The notes under the pieces are model-generated. The model searched no databases. It was not told where the DNA came from and saw nothing but the letters and a program-made list of their open reading frames with translations. Shown here one piece after another: positions 1-7,290 of a DNA stretch of 64,000 bases. How positions within the stretch are numbered: position 1 is the stretch's first letter; every line of letters starts with the position of its first letter. Made by a program: the position numbers and the translations under genes. Location of the stretch: positions 744,001 to 808,000 of the forward strand of contig NZ_JAENHP010000001.1 in the NCBI RefSeq assembly GCF_016834655.1, read 5' to 3'. The DNA comes from Paractinoplanes ovalisporus. Lineage in GTDB: Bacteria > Actinomycetota > Actinomycetes > Mycobacteriales > Micromonosporaceae.

Positions 1-482
1 AAGTGTTCGGCACGGAGCGCCGGCTGGTACGGCGGCGCCACGCCCCAGCCCCATCGCGGCACCGCAGCGTCGCGCACCACCTCCGCGCCCGGCTGCGAGT
101 TGAGCCGGGCCAGGCGGGTGCCCCACTCGATGTAGCCCAGGAAGGCGGCCCGGAACTCCGGGTCGTCGGGCAGCCCCGCTTCGTCGGCGGCGTCCTGGAT
201 CAGGTTCACCCAGCGCCGCCGCTGCGGTTCGGTGATGGCCATGTTCAGGTGGTGGGCGAGCATGCGCGGATAACCGCCGTGCGCGGCCGTGTAGGTGGCC
301 GGCCCACCGAACACCTCGGCCAGCCAGACCGCCACGTGCCGCGCATGCTCCGGCGACATGGGCGCGAACAGCGGCGCGAGCAGGTCGTCCCGCACGACCC
401 GGGTGTAGAACGCGTCGGTCAGCCGCTCGAAGGCCGCGTCCCCGCCCGCCCACTCGTGGAGTGTCGGTGTCGTGTCCGTCAT
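1..482 (-). CDS. Group II truncated haemoglobin, 3' end off the window
   Basis: About 160 residues of a 2-on-2 globin are visible; the gene runs off the left edge, so its C-terminus is unseen. The B-helix Phe25-Tyr26 pair, an F-helix with the likely proximal histidine (His77 or His78 in MLAHHLNM) and Trp91 fit the GlbO/TrHb2 class. Such cytoplasmic haem proteins bind O2 or NO and are linked to low-oxygen respiration and nitrosative stress. The ATG at 480-482 is the first good start. The gene is divergent from an HxlR regulator 54 bp away, which suggests that regulator controls it. Class assignment is fairly sure; the physiological role is inferred. Confidence 0.85.
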   Translation of the reverse strand, partial: MTDTTPTLHEWAGGDAAFERLTDAFYTRVVRDDLLAPLFAPMSPEHARHVAVWLAEVFGGPATYTAAHGGYPRMLAHHLNMAITEPQRRRWVNLIQDAADEAGLPDDPEFRAAFLGYIEWGTRLARLNSQPGAEVVRDAAVPRWGWGVAPPYQPALRAEH

Positions 483-520
483 GCCGACCAGCTCAGCAGG
501 ACCGTGATCGACCGGCAAGT

Positions 521-538
521 ACGCACATAATGGTGCGT
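521..538 (+). promoter_or_regulatory. HxlR-type inverted repeat over the HxlR start codon
   Basis: ACGCAC and GTGCGT form perfect 6-bp arms around ATAATG. The -10-like hexamer CATAAT (526-531) ends six bases before the GTG at 537, so the HxlR transcript is probably leaderless and this palindrome would cover its -10 and start. HxlR proteins usually autoregulate through such sites. Placement between globin and regulator also suits control of the globin gene. Confidence 0.55.
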
Positions 539-875
539 GCCCAAGCGATACGGCTGCCCCGTCGACCTGACCGTCTCCGTGATCGGCGGACGATGGCGTA
601 CGGTCCTGCTGGCCCGCCTCAAGGAGGGCGTGCACCGCTACGGCGAGCTGCGCCGTCTCACACCCGGCATCAGCGAGAAGATGCTGAGCCAGCGGCTGCG
701 CGAACTGGAGGCGGACGGCCTGGTGGTCCGGCGTGACCTCGGCACGGTGCCGCCCCACGTCGAGTACGACCTGACCGAGGAGGGCCGCACCCTCATTCCG
801 GTGTTGCAGGCCATGTACGACTGGGGCGTCGCCCGCGAGTCACGTACGCCAGCGGTCACCGAAGAGGTCCCATAG
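537..875 (+). CDS. HxlR-family winged-helix transcriptional regulator
   Basis: This 112-residue protein is one HxlR domain, the usual length. It has the typical N-terminal Cys (PKRYGCPVD), the GGRWRTVLLARL helix, the recognition region ISEKMLSQRLRELEADGLV and the wing segment PHVEYDLTEEGR. HxlR dimers respond to redox, aldehyde or nitrosative signals; Cys7 is the likely sensing residue. The GTG at 537 is the only in-frame start that gives a family-like N-terminus, and no Shine-Dalgarno precedes it, in line with a leaderless message. Its 3' end overlaps the convergent DUF4240 gene by 36 bp. Confidence 0.88.
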   Translation: MPKRYGCPVDLTVSVIGGRWRTVLLARLKEGVHRYGELRRLTPGISEKMLSQRLRELEADGLVVRRDLGTVPPHVEYDLTEEGRTLIPVLQAMYDWGVARESRTPAVTEEVP

Positions 876-1421
876 CTGGGGATAGCGCACGGCCAGCTCG
901 TCGCGGTCCAGGTTGAGCCATTCGGTGTCGTCGGGGTCCGGGTCCATCCGCGGGTAGAAGGCGCGTTCCTCGGTGAGCAGGTCACGCACGTCGCCGCCGA
1001 TGTCGGGCCGCTGTTCGCCGACCCCGACCGCGACGTACTCCAGCGACTCCCACATCGGATAGTCCTCGTCCGCCCACGGCCGGGGCAGCGCCGCCAGCCG
1101 CCTCACCTCGGGATGCCCGGCAAGGCTGTCCGGGGCAGCGATCGCACCCTCGTACGCCTCCCGGCCGAGCCCGGCCAGCCACATCTGGAAGTAGTGGAAC
1201 CCGTCGGTGCTGCACCATCCGTCGAGGATGATGTCGGCCGCACGCCACAGCCGGTAGGTGTTGGCCGGTTCCCGCGTGGCCGACAGGTGCTGCGCGAAGT
1301 CGAGCACGTGCTCACGCGGGATCCGGCCCAGCCGGTGGCTCAGGAACGCCTCGCGTGGTTCCTGGCCACCGCCGTCACGCCCCGAGGCCTCGAGAAACGT
1401 CCAGAAGTCGTCCACATTCAC
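840..1421 (-). CDS. DUF4240 domain protein
   Basis: This 193-residue protein opens with VNVDDFWTFLEASG, matching the NxDxFW opening of DUF4240 proteins, and continues with conserved Trp- and Asp-rich segments (YRLWRAADIILDGWCSTDGFHYFQ). The function of the family is unknown; members are often near immunity or toxin-like loci, but none is visible here. GTG 1419-1421 is preferred over an upstream start 32 codons earlier because the upstream part has no family resemblance. It overlaps the preceding small gene by 47 bp, so translation may be coupled, and it overlaps the HxlR gene tail to tail. Confidence 0.75.
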   Translation of the reverse strand: MNVDDFWTFLEASGRDGGGQEPREAFLSHRLGRIPREHVLDFAQHLSATREPANTYRLWRAADIILDGWCSTDGFHYFQMWLAGLGREAYEGAIAAPDSLAGHPEVRRLAALPRPWADEDYPMWESLEYVAVGVGEQRPDIGGDVRDLLTEERAFYPRMDPDPDDTEWLNLDRDELAVRYPQLWDLFGDRWRT

Positions 1422-1713
1422 GGCGCGCAGTGTAGAGGCGCCGGCGTTCCTGGTGGCGGTCGCGACGGTTCTCCGTACGACGCCAGAACGCCCACTCGCG
1501 GGCGCCCTTGCTCTCACAGCGGCGGTACCAGTACGACTGGGTGCCCACCCAGCGGCAACCGTCGCGACGATCGCCCAGCCCGGCCGTGTCGCGGGTGATC
1601 TCGGGCGGCAGCGTGCACGGCCCGAAACGGTGGTCGTGGTGCGGCCGGCACGCCCTCATCGGGGCATCGGCCATCTGGACCCACCAGGGGCGGGTCTTGT
1701 CGGTCCGGCTCAT
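1375..1713 (-). CDS. Small Trp/Arg/Cys-rich protein of unknown function
   Basis: This 112-residue basic protein starts MSRTDKTRPWWVQMADAP and contains the blocks HDHRFGPCTLPP and GCRWVGTQSYWYRRCESKGAREWAFWRR, with four Cys and many His and Trp. I recall similar unnamed actinobacterial proteins with this opening; no function is known to me. A possible Shine-Dalgarno (AAAGGCG) precedes the ATG. The Cys/His spacing could bind metal, but that is only inference. It lies upstream of and overlaps the DUF4240 gene, so the two may form an operon. Confidence 0.65.
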   Translation of the reverse strand: MSRTDKTRPWWVQMADAPMRACRPHHDHRFGPCTLPPEITRDTAGLGDRRDGCRWVGTQSYWYRRCESKGAREWAFWRRTENRRDRHQERRRLYTARRECGRLLDVSRGLGA

Positions 1714-1786
1714 ACGGTCGCCTTTCGGCTCCGTGACGCCCCGGGGTGGGGCCGTCGCTAGACCGGATGCACCGTGACCGACCTCC

Positions 1787-2116
1787 TCAGACGTTTCCCG
1801 TGGACTCTACCCGCGAGATGAGCTGTTTCAGCCGCTCGATCTCCTCGGCCAGGGCCCGGCTGCCGGCCGCGGTCAGGGTGATCCACGTACGGGCGCGTTT
1901 GCCCTCGTAGCCCTTCTCGATGCCGACCAGGCCCGCCGCCTCGAGGACGCTCAGGTGTTTCGACAGGTTGCCGGCGGTCAGCCCGAGATGGTCGCGCAGG
2001 TAGCCGAACTCGACCCGCCGGGCCTCGTGGGCGATGGTGAGGATGCCGAGCCGGACCCGCTGGTGCACGGTCTCGTCGAGGCCGGTGACCGGGTGCTCGA
2101 CCCGTTCGTCGGTCAC
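1787..2116 (-). CDS. Winged-helix transcriptional regulator, ArsR/MarR-like
   Basis: This 109-residue single-domain regulator has the recognition motif LGLTAGNLSKHLSVLEAAGL followed by a basic wing (KGYEGKRARTWITLTAAG). It resembles the small winged-helix (HTH_34-type) repressors that accompany membrane proteins. GTG at 2114-2116 overlaps the TGA of the upstream membrane-protein gene in a 4-bp GTGA junction, so the two are translated together. The inverted repeat at 2794-2818 at the head of the operon is its likely operator. Ligand unknown. Confidence 0.85.
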   Translation of the reverse strand: MTDERVEHPVTGLDETVHQRVRLGILTIAHEARRVEFGYLRDHLGLTAGNLSKHLSVLEAAGLVGIEKGYEGKRARTWITLTAAGSRALAEEIERLKQLISRVESTGNV

Positions 2117-2790
2117 GGCCGCCGCCGTCGGGCCCGGGCGAAACCGGCCGCGCCCAGCAGCAGCACGACGGCGGTGATGACCTGCGGCGGCACGAACGAG
2201 GCGGCGGTCGACGTGTTGATCTCCCAGCCGAACGTGACCGGCACCAGGACGATCACCAGGTAGACGCCGGTGAACGCGGCCAGCGCGACGTTGCGTTCCA
2301 GCCAGGCCAGCACGAGCAGCGCGAGCCCGATGGTGCCGGCCGGTGCGATCAGGCGGTCGAGCACCATCACCCACGCCGGGAACGGGTCGGCCGGCGGGTT
2401 GTTCCACCAGTACGCGCGGGCCAGCAGCCAGGCGACCATCGAGATGAGGGTCAGGACGCCGCCGGTGATCACGAATGGCAGCACGCGCGCGCCGAGCCCC
2501 CGCGCCCGGGCGGCCCGCATATAAGCGAAGGCGATTCCCCCGTACGCGATGAGCAGTGCCGGAGGCCAATAGAAGAGCGAGCCTCGACGCCAGGACGCGC
2601 AGCTGTCGCCGTCGCATCGCTCGACCAGGCCGAAGTAGTCGAACGGGATCGCGACGAGGGCCACGACGCCCAGGACGAGCAGCGCCGCCCAGGTCAACCG
2701 CTGATCGAGCCGTACGCGGTGGGCCAGCGCCCGGGTCTCGGAGAGGAGCCGCCGGGGGTCACTGCCGGCGGACATCGAGTCGGTGGTCAT
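2113..2790 (-). CDS. Integral membrane protein paired with the winged-helix regulator
   Basis: This 225-residue protein has about six hydrophobic segments (for example LTWAALLVLGVVALVAIPF, VLPFVITGGVLTLISMVAWLL and VITAVVLLLGAAGFA) and ends in an Arg-rich tail. No catalytic or transport motif is visible. ATG 2788-2790 (MTTDSM) is chosen because the earlier in-frame ATG lies inside the upstream inverted repeat. It is the first gene of a two-gene operon with the regulator, an arrangement seen for membrane-stress or small-molecule-resistance pairs; the role is unknown. Confidence 0.75.
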   Translation of the reverse strand: MTTDSMSAGSDPRRLLSETRALAHRVRLDQRLTWAALLVLGVVALVAIPFDYFGLVERCDGDSCASWRRGSLFYWPPALLIAYGGIAFAYMRAARARGLGARVLPFVITGGVLTLISMVAWLLARAYWWNNPPADPFPAWVMVLDRLIAPAGTIGLALLVLAWLERNVALAAFTGVYLVIVLVPVTFGWEINTSTAASFVPPQVITAVVLLLGAAGFARARRRRP

Positions 2791-2793
2791 GGC

Positions 2794-2818
2794 AATAGGT
2801 TTCCACAGCAAACCTATT
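2794..2818 (-). promoter_or_regulatory. Perfect inverted repeat upstream of the membrane-protein/regulator operon
   Basis: AATAGGTTT and AAACCTATT are perfect 9-bp arms separated by 7 bp, ending three bases before the ATG at 2790. The sequence is unusually AT-rich for this region. It includes the only Shine-Dalgarno-like stretch (GGAAA), so a protein bound here, or a hairpin in the RNA, would block translation or transcription start. It is the best candidate for the autoregulatory operator. Confidence 0.6.
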
Positions 2819-2854
2819 TGCGCTAGTACCCCGCGGCGGCTCCTGACAACTCCC

Positions 2855-3805
2855 TTACTTCAGTGCGCGGCGCAGAGCGTCCAGGCGCAGGTCCCAGATG
2901 CGGCGGGAGAGGGCAGCCTCGGCCGCGAACGTCTCCGCCGCGTGGTAGCTGCCCGGGTGGATGTGCAGCTCGGTCGGCACACCCGCGGCCATCAGACGCT
3001 GGGCGAACGCGATGTCCTCGTCGCGGAACAGGTCGACCGTGCCGACGTCGATGAACGCCGGAGGCAGCCCGGCCAGATCTTCGGCGCGGGTCGGGGCCGC
3101 GTACTGGTCGGCCGGTTTGCCGCCCAGATACCAGGCCCAGGCCTCGATGTTGCCGGCCCGGTCCCAGATCCCGATGTCGAGGATCTCGTGGCTGGAGGCG
3201 GTCGTGTTGGTGTCGTCGATCATCGGGTAGATCGGCATCATGAACGACAGCTGCGGGCCGCCCCGGTCACGGGCGAGAAGGGCGGTGGCGATGGTGAGCC
3301 CGCCACCGGCCGACGCGCCGTAGATCGCCAGCCTGGACGGGTCGTACCCCAGCTCGGCCGCGTTCTTGGCCATCCACACCAGCCCGGCGTAGCAGTCCTC
3401 GACCGGCGCCGGGTGCGGGTGCTCGGGCGAGAGCCGGTACTCGACCGAGACGACCACGGCCTGGACCTCGTCACAGATGTAGGTGGCGTTCGGGTCCTCG
3501 CCGTCCACACTGCCCAGGATCATGCCGCCGCCGTGGATGTAGAAGATGCCTGGCAGCGGGCCGGTGGCGTTGACCGGTCGGTAGATCCGTACGGTGATGT
3601 CGGGCTCTCCCTCGGGCCCCGGAACCGTGCGGTCCTCCTTGCGGACGTCGGGGTTCTCCGGGATCTCGATGCCGCTGAGCATCGCCTCGACGGTGGCGCG
3701 GCGCTGCACGATGTCGGGCACCGAGTTGAAGCCGCCCGGCATGGCCTCGAGCAGCTGATTGAGCGGGACGGCGACCTCGGCGTCGATCAGTTCACGACGG
3801 GACAT
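2855..3805 (-). CDS. Alpha/beta-hydrolase esterase of the HSL (family IV) type
   Basis: This 316-residue carboxylesterase carries the oxyanion-hole motif HGGG (YIHGGGMILG), the nucleophile elbow GASAGG, an acidic residue in the DVGTVDLFRDED segment and a C-terminal His in HPGSYHAAE. These define the hormone-sensitive-lipase class. A clear GAAGGAG Shine-Dalgarno supports ATG 3803-3805. It lies 29 bp downstream of a Baeyer-Villiger monooxygenase. That pairing is well known: the monooxygenase turns a ketone into an ester or lactone, which the esterase hydrolyses. The substrate cannot be read from the sequence. Confidence 0.9.
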   Translation of the reverse strand: MSRRELIDAEVAVPLNQLLEAMPGGFNSVPDIVQRRATVEAMLSGIEIPENPDVRKEDRTVPGPEGEPDITVRIYRPVNATGPLPGIFYIHGGGMILGSVDGEDPNATYICDEVQAVVVSVEYRLSPEHPHPAPVEDCYAGLVWMAKNAAELGYDPSRLAIYGASAGGGLTIATALLARDRGGPQLSFMMPIYPMIDDTNTTASSHEILDIGIWDRAGNIEAWAWYLGGKPADQYAAPTRAEDLAGLPPAFIDVGTVDLFRDEDIAFAQRLMAAGVPTELHIHPGSYHAAETFAAEAALSRRIWDLRLDALRRALK

Positions 3806-3834
3806 GGTTTCTCCTTCGTACGCGGAAAGCAGGA

Positions 3835-5460
3835 TCAGGCAGCCAGGGAAAAGCCCTCGTAGCCGCGCGCGGCCACGTCGTCGCACTTCTTGCGGTACTC
3901 CCCCACGCCGCCGCAGTAGGGCATGAAGACGCGGGTCTTGCCGGGCACGTTGGCGCCCATGTACCAGGAGTTGGCTCGCGGATAGAGCGTGTAACTGGCG
4001 AGTTCGTTGACGTGGTCGACCCACGCGTCCTGCGCCTCCGCGGTCGGTTCGATCGTCCGCAGCCCCTGCCGGTCGAGGTGCTCGATGGCGTCGACGACCC
4101 AGTCGACGTGCTGCTCGATCGACACGATCATGTTGGAGAGCACGGACGGGCTGCCCGGCCCGGTGATCATGAACAGGTTGGGGAAGCCGGCCGAGCCGAT
4201 GCCGAGGTACGTACGGGGTCCCGCGCTCCACGTCTCCTTGAGCGAGAGCCCGTCCCGCCCGCGGATGTCCACGTTGGTCAGCGCGCCGGTCATCGCGTCG
4301 AAGCCGGTCGCGTAGACGATGACGTCGAACTCGTACTCCCGGTCGCTGGTGCGGATGCCCTTGCCGGTGACCTCGACCAGCGGGGTGCGCCGCAGGTTGA
4401 CCAGGTGCACGTTGGGCAGGTTGAACGCCTCGAAGTAGTTGGTGTCGAGGCAGGGCCGCTTGGTGCCGACCGGGTAGTCGGGGCACAGGTCCTCGGCCAC
4501 CTGCGGGTCCTGGACGATCTGCCGGATCTTGTCGTGGATCCAGGCCTTGGCGGTGTCGTTGGCGGCCTGGTTCGTGGCGAAGTCGGTGAACGTCGACAGC
4601 AGGTTGACCAGGCTGCCGCTCTCCCAGGCGGCCTCGAACGCCTCGTTCCGCTCCTCGGCCGACACCTCGAGCGCCGACTGGGTCGGCACGACCACCGGTA
4701 CGCCGGCGCCGGATTCCTTCTGGGCCTTGCGGTAGGCGCGGTAGTTGGCGCGCATGTCGGCGATCTCGTCGTCGCGCAGGCGCCGGTTGCGGGCCGGCAG
4801 CGAGTACGACGGGGTGCGCTGGAAGACGGTCAGGTCGGCCGCGGTCTCGGCGATCACCGGGATGGACTGCACACCCGAGGACCCCGTGCCGATGATGCCG
4901 ACCCGCTGCCCGGTGAAGTCGATCTGCTCGTGCGGCCAGCGTGAGGTCTGGTACGACGTGCCCTGGAAGTTCTCGATGCCCGGGATCTCGGGGAGTTTCG
5001 GCGACGACAGGCACCCGGTCGCCATGATCAGGAAGCGGGCGTGGACGGTGTCCTCGTGCTCGGTGCGCACGAGCCACGTCCGGTTCTCGTCGTTCCAGGT
5101 CGCGCCGGTCACCCGCGTACGGAAAACAATGTCTTTGCGCAGGTCGAAGCGGTCGGCGACGTGGTTGGCGTACTTGAGGATCTCGGGTTGCGTCGGGTAG
5201 CGCTCCTCCCACGGGTATTCCTGCTCGAGGTCTTCGGAGAAGGAGTACGAGTAGGCGAGGCTCTCCACGTCGACGCGGGCCCCCGGGTAGCGGTTCCAGT
5301 ACCACGTGCCGCCGACGCCGGTGCCGGCCTCGAACACGACGGCGGTGAGGTTCTGTTGCCTCAGCTTGTGCAGCAGGTACATCCCCGAGAAGCCGGCGCC
5401 GACGATGACGGCGTCCACGGTGCGGGTCTTTTCAGCGGTCTCCTGAGTGGTCTGCGACAT
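3835..5460 (-). CDS. Type I Baeyer-Villiger flavin monooxygenase
   Basis: This 541-residue FAD/NADPH enzyme inserts an oxygen next to a ketone carbonyl. The first Rossmann motif is VGAGFSG near residue 20, followed by the FAD fingerprint GGTWYWNRYPGARVD. The second nucleotide-binding motif is GTGSSG. The family fingerprint FxGxxxHxxxW appears as F165-x-G167-xxx-Q171-xxx-W175-P, so the usual His is Gln here. Length matches cyclohexanone-monooxygenase relatives. AGGAG precedes ATG 5458-5460. It is transcribed first in an operon with the esterase, from a promoter with an embedded palindrome at 5639-5667. Confidence 0.9.
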   Translation of the reverse strand: MSQTTQETAEKTRTVDAVIVGAGFSGMYLLHKLRQQNLTAVVFEAGTGVGGTWYWNRYPGARVDVESLAYSYSFSEDLEQEYPWEERYPTQPEILKYANHVADRFDLRKDIVFRTRVTGATWNDENRTWLVRTEHEDTVHARFLIMATGCLSSPKLPEIPGIENFQGTSYQTSRWPHEQIDFTGQRVGIIGTGSSGVQSIPVIAETAADLTVFQRTPSYSLPARNRRLRDDEIADMRANYRAYRKAQKESGAGVPVVVPTQSALEVSAEERNEAFEAAWESGSLVNLLSTFTDFATNQAANDTAKAWIHDKIRQIVQDPQVAEDLCPDYPVGTKRPCLDTNYFEAFNLPNVHLVNLRRTPLVEVTGKGIRTSDREYEFDVIVYATGFDAMTGALTNVDIRGRDGLSLKETWSAGPRTYLGIGSAGFPNLFMITGPGSPSVLSNMIVSIEQHVDWVVDAIEHLDRQGLRTIEPTAEAQDAWVDHVNELASYTLYPRANSWYMGANVPGKTRVFMPYCGGVGEYRKKCDDVAARGYEGFSLAA

Positions 5461-5812
5461 GGGCGGACTCCTGGCGGTTCGAGGCCGGCCGCGCTCTGGG
5501 CACACGCCATCGCCACCCGATCTCGCTGTCGGGTGGTGCTGCCGGTGGGAGAGGTTGCGGAGACGACCGAGGGGTGTGCCGGTGCGCGGCAGTGCAGTCT
5601 TTCGTCACCATCGGTGACCAGTTCGTGACGTAGCCCACACCGTAGAATGCATTCTGCATCCAGTCAATGTTTCAACGGTGTTTCTTTCCCGCGACGAAAG
5701 ATCGCCTGAGCAGGGCAAATCACTTTGCCGGCCCCCGGTGCCGTCACTCGCGGGCGTCGCGCAGGTCGCCGCGTAAGAAGTCCTCAGCGACCTCGCGGCC
5801 AAGACTGTTGTG
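5461..5812. other. 352-bp intergenic region with the monooxygenase promoter
   Basis: No convincing gene. The region holds the minus-strand promoter described at 5639-5667 and a second dyad at 5604-5618 (GTCACC-ATC-GGTGAC) just downstream of the predicted transcript start. The rest, next to the ankyrin gene, has only short open stretches on the minus strand and looks like decayed sequence. Confidence 0.6.
5639..5667 (-). promoter_or_regulatory. Monooxygenase promoter with palindromic operator in the spacer
   Basis: On the minus strand TTGACT (5662-5667) and TACGGT (5639-5644) are separated by 17 bp. The perfect 12-bp palindrome AGAATGCATTCT (5644-5655) fills much of the spacer, an ideal repressor position. 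The predicted transcript would have a leader of about 170 bases. A TetR- or MarR-type regulator is likely but none is adjacent. Confidence 0.55.
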
Positions 5813-6202
5813 TCAGGCGCCGCGCAGGAGGAGTGCCATCTCGGGCAGCTGGAAGTAGTCGGCCGTCGCCAGTGCGGACGGCTCGCCACCGGAGGGGTCG
5901 GCGCCCGCAGCGAGCAGCGTCCGGACCGTTTCGGGGTTCTGGCGGAAGACCGCGGCCGACAGTGCGGTCTGGCCCCGGTCGTTGGTCCGGTTCGGGTCGG
6001 CGCCGTGGGCCAGCAGCGCCGCCACCGTGGCCGTGTGCTTGTGGTACGCCGCGAGGATCAGCAACGTGTCGCCCTTGTCGTTGGTGAGGTTGGCCGGCAA
6101 CCCCGCGGCGACATGGCCCACCAACTCGTCCGTGTCGCCGGCGCGGGCCAGGTCGAACATCCGGTGCGCGTACGCGATCGTCTCGTCATCCAGCTCAGCC
6201 AC
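5813..6202 (-). CDS. Ankyrin-repeat protein
   Basis: This 129-residue protein is built from ankyrin repeats: MFDLARAGDTDELVGHVAAG, a repeat with GDTLLILAAYHKHTATVAALL, and one with GQTALSAAVFRQNPETVRTLL, the last two followed by the typical A(H/A)GADP turn. Ankyrin proteins of this size act as protein-protein interaction modules or inhibitors, sometimes of neighbouring catalases or toxins, but no partner is adjacent. GTG 6200-6202 fits the family start better than an ATG 15 codons upstream, whose added residues look non-coding. Confidence 0.85.
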   Translation of the reverse strand: MAELDDETIAYAHRMFDLARAGDTDELVGHVAAGLPANLTNDKGDTLLILAAYHKHTATVAALLAHGADPNRTNDRGQTALSAAVFRQNPETVRTLLAAGADPSGGEPSALATADYFQLPEMALLLRGA

Positions 6203-6307
6203 GGCACGACGTCTACCCGCGAGCACAGCCGGGAAACCGGGGATCATGATGGCGGCATGACAAGAACGGGCGGGCTGTTCGAGTTCGTGGACGTGTACGG
6301 AAATCAG

Positions 6308-6601
6308 TTACGGGAGCTGGCGCCCGCTGGGCTCGAGCTCGCCGCCCGCCACCGTCTCCCGCACCGGGGCATCCCCGTCCTGCGGCGACGACGGTGAAGA
6401 AGCAGCGGGGACGAAGCGCTCGACGGCCTTCTCGACCAGGGTCCAGGCGAAGAAGCCCGCCACGGCCAGCGGGACCATCACGTACCACTTGCCCAGCAGG
6501 CCGAAATCGCCGGTGCGGCCCATCGTGTGCAGGATGCTGATCACCGCCAGCGGGGCGCAGGCGAGGGCGATCATCAGGCGGCGGATCCAGGTGCGTGTCA
6601 T
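6308..6601 (-). CDS. Small two-helix membrane protein of unknown function
   Basis: This 97-residue product has two hydrophobic helices (LMIALACAPLAVISIL and VMVPLAVAGFFAWTLVEKAV) and a hydrophilic acidic C-terminus. No Shine-Dalgarno is seen before ATG 6599-6601. A 46-codon reading frame on the other strand (6257-6397) overlaps its 3' end, so the coding strand is not certain, but the membrane pattern favours this one. No family recognised. Confidence 0.5.
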   Translation of the reverse strand: MTRTWIRRLMIALACAPLAVISILHTMGRTGDFGLLGKWYVMVPLAVAGFFAWTLVEKAVERFVPAASSPSSPQDGDAPVRETVAGGELEPSGRQLP

Positions 6602-6678
6602 GGGGGGAAGTCTGGCGAACGAGGCGGGGCCGGCGGATCTGGCGCGAGCCGGAGATCCACCTATGCCCTGAGGTATAG

Positions 6679-7164
6679 CTACTCCCGGTTGCGGCCCATC
6701 TCGGCGTACAGGGAAACGTCTTTCGATTTGAGCATCAGCGACGAGACGATGCCGGCGGCGGCCGCCACCAGGATCAAGGCCGGCAGGGCCCAGCTCAGCG
6801 GGCTGGTCTCGTCGCCGATGAGCAGGCCGAACTGGGAGGCCGCGTATATCGCCACCAGGGCCGTGGCCACGCCGCCGACGACGGGGGCGATCAGGGTGCG
6901 CCAGAGTTTGCCGCCCAGGCCGGGGTTGCGCCGGAGGAACACGACCACGGCGAACGACGCCAGGGCCATCGCCGTATAACCGACCGAGAACACCAGCAAC
7001 AGCAGGCTGACCACAATGTACGCGGCCGGGATGCCGGGCCCGTTGCCCAGCAGCATGGCGACCGGCGCGCCGCCGGCCATCGCGGTCAGCGGCGCGGCCG
7101 CGGAGATGACGAAGAAGGAGATGCCGATTACGCCGAGGCTGCCCCGGCGGAGCCGATGCGCCAT
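6679..7164 (-). pseudogene. APC-family amino-acid permease with the middle deleted
   Basis: The 161-residue open frame joins two separate parts of an amino-acid/polyamine permease. Residues 1 to about 75 match the usual N-terminus (HRLRRGSLGVIGISFFV, LTAMAGGAPVAMLLGNGPG). From about residue 76 the sequence jumps to the normal C-terminal end (FAVVVFLRR, LWRTLIAPVVGG, LSWALPALILVAAAAGI). Intact relatives have roughly 450-500 residues, so about 300 are missing, in frame. A working transporter is unlikely. It lies divergent from the P450 catabolic operon and may be that operon's former uptake system. Confidence 0.8.
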
Positions 7165-7187
7165 GACGCCGTCCCAGGAATGCGGGT

Positions 7188-7203
7188 CGTTTGGGTCCGA
7201 ACG
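7188..7203 (+). promoter_or_regulatory. First copy of a 16-bp palindromic operator
   Basis: CGTTTGGGTCCGAACG is a near-palindrome between the permease remnant and the P450 operon. The same sequence with one change recurs at 7262-7277, with 74 bp between the two starts. Two such sites in a divergent promoter region suggest repression of both directions, possibly by looping. Confidence 0.55.
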
Positions 7204-7234
7204 TTAGGACTGTGGCGGGCGGCGCACAAGCCCC

Positions 7235-7277
7235 TTGCGTCCGCCGTTGCACCGCTCGTAACGTTTGGGCCCGAACG
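7235..7277 (+). promoter_or_regulatory. P450 operon promoter region with second operator copy
   Basis: A weak promoter TTGCGT (7235-7240), 17 bp, GTAACG (7258-7263) would start transcription near 7270, inside the second 16-bp palindrome CGTTTGGGCCCGAACG (7262-7277). A repressor there would block initiation. The promoter call is tentative; the duplicated palindrome is directly visible. GGAGGA at 7281-7286 is the ribosome binding site for the P450. Confidence 0.45.
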
Positions 7278-7290
7278 ATCGGAGGAACCC

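Noticed and set aside
2783..3862. 359-codon plus-strand frame opposite the esterase
   Set aside because: Antisense to the HSL-type esterase, whose catalytic motifs are complete; no family resemblance.
6257..6397. 46-codon plus-strand frame starting MTRTGGLFEFVDVYGNQL
   Set aside because: Some protein-like character but too short, overlaps a membrane-protein frame on the other strand, and has no recognised family; not annotated as a gene.
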